From the NCBI GenBank assembly GCA_012845835.1, contig JABAKD010000002.1, positions 16,322,129 to 16,386,128 on the forward strand: a stretch of DNA of 64,000 bases, read 5' to 3'. The notes beneath the pieces are model-generated. The model saw only the letters and a list, made by a program, of their open reading frames with translations. It did not search any database and was not told where the DNA came from. Below are positions 25,201 to 35,800 of this stretch, piece after piece. Every line of letters begins with the position of its first letter. The stretch's first letter is position 1. The DNA comes from Undaria pinnatifida. Lineage: Eukaryota > Sar > Phaeophyceae > Laminariales > Alariaceae. A program made the position numbers and the translations under genes.

Positions 25201-26782
25201 AAACGGAACTGAATATGGACGATTTGGGGTTAAGGAGCCCGCCCCGTCGTTCAGAAAACGTTTTTTGTTGTTGCCAAAAGTGATTACCTTCGTATGGCGT
25301 AGCACGCGTCTGACATCGCCTCGTTTGTGATGCCATCTCGTTTGTGATGCCATCTCGTTTGCGATGGGATCTCGTTTGTGATGCGATGTGAACGTTTCGC
25401 TTGCAGGCACCTTTTCACGCTTGCGCAGGGCTTTCGGTTAGCAAGAGGAACCGAGGACGCGGTCATGGCAGCCCTAGAGCGGCCGACCCCGAAACCTCGA
25501 GTTTTGGTAATCCCGCAGTGGTGTGTAGACCCTCCAGACTTGGCGGGGGGGGAGCCGAACAAGCCACCGCCTGAGTTGCCGCCGCTGGGTCTAGAAGACC
25601 TCAGAAATATGAGGCGGGGGGGTACCGCGGGGTTGTGTCATAAGCGCGAGGGGGGGGGAACGTCGGAGGCTGACTTTTGGTTTGGAGCTTCGGCAGCCGA
25701 GGAGGGGGAGGGGGAGGGGGAGAGGGGTGCGCTGAGAGGGGCGACGGAGCGGAGGCAGCTGGGGGATGAGGGAAATGAAATTGTGGACGCTGTGCCCCTG
25801 CTGCGTTCAAACGTGGCGGATCCTGTATTGGTGGTAGACCTGTGGTCTGCACCTGCGCTGTTCTTGCGCTACGTCGAGGTCGGTTTTTGTTTTTCACAGA
25901 ATTTTACTTACTCAAGGGCGTTTTTTTCAACACCAATTTTCATGAAAGAGCGTGTTGTTTTTTTCCAACCAACAATTACGGGAAAAGGGCGTTGGTTTTA
26001 TCAATAATAACTGCCTTATGTAGTAGTTGCCGTGGCTGCGAATGGTTCTGTCGTCGGGTGGTGGTCAATTTATTTGTGTCACTGATTGTTGCTGCGGGCA
26101 GTACCAGTCTGATGATGAAAATTTCGTTTAATAGCACTACCGCATATTCTTAACATATATACCAGGTGCATATTTTTAATCGTCGCTTTTACTCTGCAGC
26201 TCAACTCGTGAGAGGGTTTTGCCCTCGGCACCTTTCTGGACACTTCGTGGTCGCAGGTGTCTGCCACTCCCTCCTCCCGGTACTTGCCTTCATTTTTATT
26301 GCGCATAGGGTTCAGCATTCCCTCTTTTCAGCTTTTGGTGCTTGTCGATTTGCACCGGATTTCGCCAACTCACGCTCTCGCGCTTTTGGCCTATCGATTT
26401 GTAAGGAGAAGTCCTTTCTGCTGCTCGACGACTTCCGAAATAGTGCAGTACTCACGGTATAACACGGGCCTAAGGGACCGTTGGCCCCGGTGGTCTAGTG
26501 GTTACCCTCGAATACTACTAGCGTTGGTCCTTGAGTTCGATTCCCACCGTGGTGAGATTTCGACTTTATTTGCAAAAGTGCAAACAAAATGGATCAACTG
26601 CTGAGAACGCCTAGCGAGTCGACGAGAGAAGAAAATGCTGAGTATTTTCCGCGATAAAAATGAAGGCACGTATGTACCATAGTGAGGAGGGTGGAAGAGG
26701 GTCCGCTTTGTGACCCCGGATCTGAGTTACTACTGGGAGGGAGCGCAAGAGCAGTGCGAGGGTAATAAATGGGACGAAGAAA

Positions 26783-26813
<31 letters not shown>

Positions 26814-29800
26814 TAGATGCGAAGTATGTGTGTATTGGTGCGCGAGAGGGGGCAGGGCGGGGCGGCTGTGCGGTGGCACACGCCACCTAGCGTGCGATAT
26901 AGGGCTGCCGCTTTTGTGTTAGCTAAAAACGGCACGCTTGACAGGCACCCTTTGGACGTTTAGACTTGGATCCTAGAAGGGAAGCTGAGAGGAAGGGTGC
27001 CGGGATGCCGTGCTTTCGAAAGGTCGGTTCTAAGTCTCCCCAACATATTTAGCTGGTATGGAGTTACAGTAGAGGTCCCTCTATAGCGCTAGTTGCCCGT
27101 TATAGTCAGATTTACCTGCTATGTATTTGCAGAGGAGGTCCCTGTATGGTGTCGGTTGCCTACATAGTGCCAGTTTCCCGCTATAGTGCCTGTGAAATCG
27201 TTTGGCACAGCGGGGATCAACCGTTAGGGGCAGTATACGGAATAGCGCCGGTTGCCGCTATTGTGCCGGTATTTCCCTCTATAGTGCGCATACCGGCACT
27301 ATACAGGAAACCGGCCCTACTGTATGAGGTTGTTGCGCATTGATTTTTATGGTAAAAACGCTGTGGAGAACAGGAGCGATCGCGGGGTATACTGGTACAC
27401 CCACGTCTCGGGGGGCAAACTACTTGAACATAGTATGGGAAAGTTGTTGCAGTCGTTGGAGGGTTAAACTCGAGACACTACTTGCGAATAGTTCTATTTT
27501 TTTTTCCTTTTTTTGTTTTTGCGTTGTTGTTTTTTTTCGCTATTTTTCTGACCCACCTCGTCTTTTTTCTATCCTTTTTCTACCCCCCCCCCCGCAGGAG
27601 CTAACTCGTCCTCGCTGTTACGACGGCGCCTACGCGAGGGGGCTGTGGGCGGCCGGGTTTTCTTTTTACACGGTGACGGGAGCCGCCGTGTTTAGTTCGG
27701 CGAAGCGGGGCATCAAGGGCTGCCGTCAAGGGGGACACTTGCCATTGGAGTCGTACTCTTCCTTCCTTCAGGTGAAGCACGTAGGGGTACCGTTGTTTAC
27801 AACACCACCTTGCAGATTTACTCGTGCAACACCTTTTGGTCAATGCCAATTTGCACATCGGCTTGGACCCAACCCGACCCCAACCCTAACCCTTACCCTA
27901 CCCCCCGTGGTTTAAGAGGCTGGAGGCTGGAGGTAGGCAGTGGCGGTCGCGTCGCTCTTCAGTCGCGATTTTGCGTTTCCTCCCACGAGACAAGCGGTGT
28001 TTCACGAGCAAGTTTACAGTTGGTGCTGTACATGGGGTGAACAGACCCCGGGCAGGTTGCTGGGGGCTGTGATAACTAACAGGCGTAGAATTGGTAATTT
28101 CACAAAATATGTGGGTTGAGGTGATTATTTTATTTGGTTTTGTGTTTTCGCGGTTAGTTGATGGTGATTATTTTGATGGCTTGTTTTGTATGGGGTACAG
28201 TACGGCATACTGAAACTACTATATATGAAGGTATTTTAGCGTGTTCGTGCTGGAGCTCGTACGATTTGTGTGTACACTGAAACGTATGGATTTTTTGTGT
28301 TTAGGTTTTATGCTGGGCGTTCCAAAGCCCGTACACTTGATTTATATGGCGTATGGTGTATCGTACTTGATTAAACCTTGCAGCCAAAATGATAGAAAAA
28401 TCACGGCCTTCGTGATTGGATGAGGGTTATAAATAAACACGATTAAATGTCATGATCGATCGTGTTTTTTTTGTTGGTTCCCAATGCTAAACAAGAGGGG
28501 TTGTGTCGACAAGAAGACTTGGGCTAAAGGTTGCGGGAGGTGGGCGGGCTGCGGCGCCTGTCAGCTATGAGTGTACGCAGAGAGATAGGGTAATCGTTAT
28601 TGATGGAGTCAAGAAACCGGAGCCGATTAACCCAACCCAATCGGACAGATTCAATAATCCCTCGACCAATCAGTAGTCGATGGTCGATGAAGTGTAAGTG
28701 TAGTATCCGATTTAAGATACTGAAGAGCCCCTCAGAACAGGCTAGTTTCGCCGCTCTTACTTACGTACCGTTCTTATCTAAGATTGTGTGTTATATAGGT
28801 TTTAGTATGGGCAGGACAAGGCGTGACTAACCGAACTTGCCCGCTCTTAAGACCGTTTGCTAATGGCAAGGCGATAATTCAACGATTTTTTTTCTCATCT
28901 TTTTTTTTAGTATTTTGGTGATGGGATTCTCATACCGTCGATGTGGGCAAACAAAATCATTAGAAAGTTTTTTCTGCTTCGTTTTTGTTAAGCGGTCCAA
29001 TTGGTCCATTTTCGTCAAACCTCGGTCAGCCTTTTCCACCAACCACGATTGACCTTCGATATTGAGAGATAGAGATACCCACGACCACCCCTCTTCGTTC
29101 CGGACAAGGTCATATGAGTGTAGGCGACCTCGCCGACGATTTCATGTTGATCTGTGCTGTAGGGCGTGAGAGGTTTGCCCGAGTTGTCCTGTGGTCTTCC
29201 GTCAAATCCCTGTCAAAACTCGAGTTGTTGCCAGTTGGGAGACGATCGAGAGTTGCTGTCACTGTGTTCCACACACCAGCCGCCAAATGTATTTTAAACA
29301 GAAGCCTGGTTGGCGCCCGCCACACATCACCGGCCGTAGTATGAGCACTGTACACCGAGGGTGGGTCGGAGCCCCTAACGAGCTCGCCACGTTCAGATTT
29401 AACGACGCTGTCGTTGATTTAGTTCAACGAAGTGTGTTGAGCACACAAAACCACGCCGCTTCTAATCCAAGATCTTCCTAATCCAAGATCTGCTTGAGAA
29501 CTGCTTGAGAACTTGTCAAGCAGATGTTGCCCAAGATCGCTGCCAAAACTTCTATTTTTTATTTTGTCCGGAAAATTCAAAAGAAAGAAGAAATACAAAA
29601 TACAAAATCGGGACCGTAGACAACCGTCCAGGAATGTTTGGCTGGTATCTTCGGAAACTAATCTTCTTATTAAACATCGGCTTCCCATTAGCAACGATCT
29701 AAGCCCGTTTTCCTTTATTCTGGATGCTCTTAAACCGGGTGTCGTACTGAGCTGCAATCGTCGTTTTTGTCGTCAGTTCTTCACTCTGATCGAGGGTTTG

Positions 29801-32800
29801 CAACAAGGAGTGTTTGCGATACCTCCCTCTCGACTCCCTCGCCTTCTCGACTTCCGTCCGTCCCCGTTGCCAGGTTGTACCGCTTCTAATCCCCCCCCCC
29901 CCTCCCCGCTCCCCTCCCCCGCCCTGAAACCCCGCGTAGGATGTTCGACGAGTTTACTCCGAAGAACCGTCGACGGAATATGACGACTTCAGGCGATTCT
30001 CGAAGAAAAGCTCGAAGTCGACGGGGGCGACGACGGGGAAATCTCGCGCGGAAAGACTCAGCTCCCACCCCTTCGGCCGAAAAACAGAAGGAAATGGAAA
30101 TCAAGCAGACGACACAAGACCGAGCGACCGTCGGGATCCCGACCCGGAGTCCGAGCCTGAGCCAGACTTGGAGAACAAAAAGTAGGGGGAAGGGGGGCTG
30201 GGGAAGAAATGGACGTCGCACGCTATGTACGTCTACGTACGTACGCGCGCAACGCGGGAGGGTGATTTCTTCAACCTTAGTTTTTTCTTTTTTAGCATAA
30301 CTTTTTTGAACAGTTAGTTTAAAGAAAAAAGAAGAGGTTTTTCAGTAAAAATGGCCGAAACATGGCCGAACTGTTTTTTTTTTGTTGGAAGGTGATCGTC
30401 GCTTTTTTTTTCTTTGAAAAATTAGATCAAAACAAAAAAAAATGCCGAACGATTGCGGCGCCGCTTTTTGGTGACGGTCATCTTAGCATCCGGCATAGCG
30501 CAACTGTTGTAGAGAGTGTGTCATGTGGCCTGCGCTTTGCGGCTGGATTGGGTACGGCTGTCCACAACCTACTCTTCAGCATGCACCTGTACGTATTTAA
30601 TGATGTTCCGTTCAGTGTTTTATTTTATTGGTGGGTTTTTCGTGTGCTAGCGGGTAAGAGATTTGAGGTACATGCTGTGGCAGCAAGCCTTCTCGAGAAT
30701 CGGGAGACTTCTTGGCGGTCGACGGGTCCAACGGTCGGTCATAACGGGTCGAGCGGTCGGTAGGTCGGTCGAACGGTCGGTCGATGGGTCGAACGATCAG
30801 TCGATGGTTCGAGCGGTCGGTCTGTAGATCGATGGGTCGAATGATCGATCGTTGGGCCGAACGGCCGGTCGATGGGCCGAACCGTCGGTGAATTGATCGA
30901 ACGGTCGGCCGGCCGATCATTAGGTTGAACGGTCGGTCGATGCGTCGAACTGTCGGTTAATGGGTCAAATTATTGATCAACGCGTTGAACGGTTGGTCGA
31001 TGGGTCGATTGGTAGGCCGATGGGTCGGACGGTCTGTCCATTGGTCGGTCGATGGATCGAACGTTCGGTTGATGGGTCGAATGGTCAAGTCAATGCGTCG
31101 AACGGCCGGCCGAACGGTCGGTCGAATGGTCGGTCGACGTGTCAAACGATCGAATGGTCGATCGATGGGTCGCACGGTCGACTGGACGGTCGATGGTTCC
31201 AACGGTCGATCGGTGGGTCTAACGGTCGGTCGTTAGGTCTAACGGCCGGTCGATTGGTCGAATGGTCAGTCGATGAGTCGAATGGTGGGGTCGGTCGGTG
31301 GATCGAATGGTCGGTCGATGGGTCCAACGGCCAGTCGGTGGTTTGGACTGTCGGTTGGTGGGTCGAATTGTCAGTCGATCGGTCGGTCCAACGGTCGGTC
31401 GATTGGTCGAACGGTCGATCGAACGGCTGGTCAGTCGACGGGTCAGGCGGTCGGTCGGTCGATTGGTTGGCTGAACGGTAGGTAGGTTGGGTTGTTTATC
31501 TTGCTTCTAGCTGGAAGGGGATGCCATTGCGCTCTCCAGAAACAAGCCACTTCCCCATTTGGCTTGGAGCGCTACCAGTTGTATAGACTGGTGCGACGTG
31601 GTTTTGTTTATGAGTCTTCTGCAGCGGCACACGCGCCCGAGTGCGGTGCGGGCAAGCTTGCCCCTTCCCCGGTCGGGGCTTGCGGGCCCAGGCTGGCAGG
31701 ATGTTGCTCCAGGGCAGGAAGAGGTTATTTCGTTTCGATGCTTGCATGGTATCACTAGAATATTGTGTTAATTAGGTGCGTGTTTGTGTGCTTGTGTACG
31801 TCTTGTCTCGCGTGACTGTAGGTGGTTTTGTGGCATTTTGTGCGGCGTGAGGGAAGGGGGGGGGAGAGTTGCGTCTTCATTTCATCTCTCTTAAATCTGT
31901 TCACCCACCTTCCAAATATTAGGTGGGTAGCGGGAAAAATGCTGCCACCAGCTGGCCAATCGCGGTTGACAATCTTATTGGCGGGGCTGTAGGTCGAAGT
32001 TCCCCTCCCCCCCCTCGCTTGCCTTGTTGCCCACACGGAACTACGCAGCCTACGGTGACGTTGTGTGTGGGCGGACGGCTGGCTCTTCAAGCTGCCGGTC
32101 TGGTCCGGCAGTTAGCGATTGTGGCAATTACGCGATTATGGCGATTACGTGATTGTATCGACTACGCGGTTGTACCGAGTACGTGATTGTAGCGATTATG
32201 GTGGGCAGCACGGGGTGGGCTAATGTTGTACAGTAGTGTGGTACTACTAGTGACGTGATGCTACGTACACTGTTTAAAAGAAAAGGCGGATGTGCTTGTG
32301 TGCACGCTGCCGGGGTACGTGTCTCTCCGCTCTTGATTCCCAAGGTGTAGCATTGTTTACGGCAAACAGTAGTGTAATACTGCGGCAAAACTCCGTACAC
32401 TGTTTAAAAAATACAGGCGGCTGCGCTTGCGTGCGGGCGTGTCTGCATGCTGCCTGTCTGTCTGCCCTGTCTCCCGCTCATCAAACCTGTAGCACTAGTA
32501 AGGCTAATCGAAGTTGCAAAAACAGCCGCAAAATAAGCCGCGGCAGTTGAGTTGAACAGCAGAGTTGCCAAGGCAGCACATCAGCAGCAAAGCAGCAGCC
32601 ATAGTGGCAAGTGGTGGTAATGTAAGGTGTCCCCCGTATATTAACACCGTGGTCAGGTCGATATATGATAGAGGGCTCTCACTCGCACGGGACGGGGGGG
32701 CGCGTGGTTGTCACAAGAAGGTCTCACTAAGATGCCCCATAGTTGGCTCGGTACTGGTATCGTACACTAAACGTTTTCCTCGGGAGCCCAAGGCTTAAGC

Positions 32801-35800
32801 TCTCCCAATGTAGGTACTGACTGTGTGTGAGGCGAGACGATAGCGGCGGAGGTCTCTCCAGGTGCTGTGCTCAATGTTTCACTATTTATTTTACTATTTT
32901 GACGGCGGTGGCAGTCCTTGTTGCCAACGTACCGGTTTCGAATTATCCGTGTTTCATCGGTTTGTTGACCATCTTGCGTCAATGGCTTGGTGTTATGCAC
33001 GCCATTTTCTTCTTGCTGATTGGCTATGCGTCGACGACTGCGGTTACTTCTTTTTCATGATTATATTATGAATTATGTTAGCGAGGACTCAGTCGCTTTC
33101 GCCTCCTCATACCCCTGAGACAAGCGAAAAACAAAGTCGTTTCAGCTCGAAGTGCCCCTGGGAGAAACAGGGGCTCAGCAATTTCGACTCCTCGTGCCCT
33201 TGGGACAAGCGAGGGGCCGGTCAATTTCGGCGCCGAGTACCCTTAGCACGATTAAGGACCCAATCGTGTAGTGTAGCTTGTCCTGCTTGCCCTTAGGACT
33301 CCTGAGGATTTTGATGCACCGTTGAGAGATGACTCTCCGCTGCCAACGCTCTCGCGATTATTTCCTTCGCGTCGCCCACCCCCATCGCACGCGCACCCGT
33401 ACAAGTCGCACACCACCGACCGCACGATAGCATCACACCAGCCGTACTCTCAGCTTCCGGCGTGCGCTATCCGTAGCCTCCTACTGTCCAACTCTGATGT
33501 CCCAAGTGAGCTGTCCCGCAGGTAAGGGTAGGGTGCATTTCTAAGAGAGTGTTGCGACTAGAGGTAGCAAGGACGTTTTTGGCTGGACCGTTTTTTCCAG
33601 AATGACAGGGGGGCTACCTTCACCCCCCAAATAGTACGATTTTTTCTTTTTTCTTTTTTGGCGACAATTTCTGTTGAACCCCTTGGCCAAGGGATTGTTT
33701 TTTACTCCGTATTTTGTAACTAATTTTCAAGGACGTCAGCCGTGAGTTTGACGAATATCAGTGTCAATACTCATCTTTGCAAGCTGCGTTTATTTCTCTC
33801 GTTTAGCACTTGAGCTTTTCCCTAGCCTAAATGGAGTAGTGATCAACCAGTTGTTGGGAACATGTTGACACAGACAGCACTTTTCGGTTGAAACATACTC
33901 TGAATGACGGAGCTCCTTAACCCCTCAAGAGCCCCCGAACCCCTCCCTATACTCAATCCAAGTAATTTTGTCCCCGAAAACGGGTTTCCAGTTGAAAAGG
34001 GGTTAACCCATCCTCACCCAAAATCGCCGGAATGACAAATGATTTCACGCTACGGGGTATATTGACTGATTCTACGACAGCCCCTAACCTAGCCAAAAAA
34101 ACGGCGTTTTTCTTCAACGAAGGTTTCATGGCTGCACGACTCGAGGAAGGACGATTATGTAAAAAATATCCTTACTTACGTATTTTCTTGTTCACGTAAA
34201 ATTATCGCACGATGACGTCGGGACGGCAAGGAGCACCGTATTTTAGGAGATAAGGCCGGGAGTTGGTGGTGTCAAAATCGGCGATTTCGTTACAGGAAAT
34301 TTGGGGGGGGTTACCGTAGAACGACTCTAAAAAATATTGATGTTTTCGGCCCCTAGACCTTGCGTCTGTTCATCAAGTTGCACTTTCAGCTAGCTTAAAA
34401 CTCCTACCTATGAAAAAAAATCAGTTTTTTGGGTCAAGAATGACGTGGCTTAAGCTCCTAAAAGTGAGAATCCTCAGAAAAACAACAAAAAAAACAAGGT
34501 GCACCCTCTATCGTGGAGCACGCGTCTTGGGAGAGGTACAGAGGTCCTCAAGCATGGAAACTCAGGAAGAAAAAAACATAATTGAGCCATCCCACGGTAG
34601 ACGTACAGCAGATTCTAAGAAATTTCTGAGCTCCCAATGTGAGGGGATCAATACCTCACGACGAGGGGCTCAATGTCTCACGCCGAAACAGGACGCCGGA
34701 GACATTCGGAGTCGTGCTACGGCAGGGACTGCAGTTGTTAGACTAACTAATAGTGTACTCGTGTCCGATTGAGATCCTAAAGTGAGGAACTAGCTGTTGT
34801 ATACTGTAGTCAAGTAATTTCACGAGTACATACCTGATACCTGGTACTCCGGAGTATTTTTTTTAGGAGGACTAAAAGGCGTAGAAGCTTGGTCGGGTTG
34901 TGCGAACGAATGCCTTCGAAGTCATGCAGTATCGGGTGAGATATTGAGCTCCTTCTTCATGTGAGGACCTCAGGGACTGATGATGCTGCATCCATGCCGT
35001 GGAATGAATTCATTCATTCGCGCAACCCGGACAACAATCCTACATGCGTTAGTTAGTCCTGAAACGAATTTGTACACTCGTAAAGTTATCGTACCGACCA
35101 ACAGTTCCACACTTACTTACTTGAGGAGGCTTAACCGGGGGCGGAAACGTTTTGGCCCGATAAGCGCAAAAACAAACAAACCTACCGAGGAATGATGCAG
35201 AAAACCTGTATTCGGTTATTATTATGTAGGTATAGTTTATGCTATGCTTTCAATACGTAGGTATAATACTTGATTTTATTGTATGGGCTCGTCGCATGTT
35301 TGCGGCAGGTTTAGATATTGATACAAAAGCTTATTTTACAGCAGTTCTTTCTGTTATTTGTTCTTCTCTACCTCTTTTTCCTTACCATGCTCAATTAAGT
35401 CATGAATCGCTTGCATTTGAGTTTTTGAAGATTTGTTTTTTTTCTCCTTCTTCATTACTAATCGCCGATAAAGCTTCACACAACGTAATTTTAACACCAT
35501 CCGTAGTGAATTCTGATCTACTACGCAATGGCGCGGCTCTTTTGTAGCATGCTTCTCGCGTACTGCACGCATACGTACGGGATGATAGAAGCAAGTTGCA
35601 AGCTATCGAAGCACTCCACGAGCCTCCCCCCCCCCGCGCGCCCCCCAGCGCCTCACACACGCAATGGCTTCGCTCCTCAAAGCTTTGACAAAGCCCCAGT
35701 CCTTTCGCTAAAAAAGTAGCTTAAACGGTGAAACTCTCATTAACAAGTACACTTCCAAACACTGTATACCCGAAATGAGGGTACACTCTAACGGGGGGGG

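Noticed and set aside
26478-26555. tRNA gene
   Set aside because: Same reason: it is the head of a SINE with an A-rich tail and relatives at 6486 and 59450.
27772-27915. Read-through end of gene 1 after exon 11 (stop at 27913)
   Set aside because: The donor CAG|GTGAAG and the phase-matched exon at 29940, which continues the helix YSSFLQDVRRVYSEE, make splicing more likely; the read-through runs into telomere-like repeat.
29110-29355. LADDFMLIC as a reverse transcriptase YADD motif
   Set aside because: The Tyr is replaced, no neighbouring RT motifs were found and the frame is only 76 codons.
30960-31481. Long open frames on both strands (up to 173 codons)
   Set aside because: They are produced by the GGTCGATG/GGTCGAAC array, which lacks stop codons in several frames; the translations are simple repeats.
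32827-33057. Hydrophobic 77-codon frame (VAVLVANVPVSNYPCFIGLL)
   Set aside because: Could be a membrane segment, but there is no supporting acceptor/donor in phase with gene 1 and other frames there are equally open.
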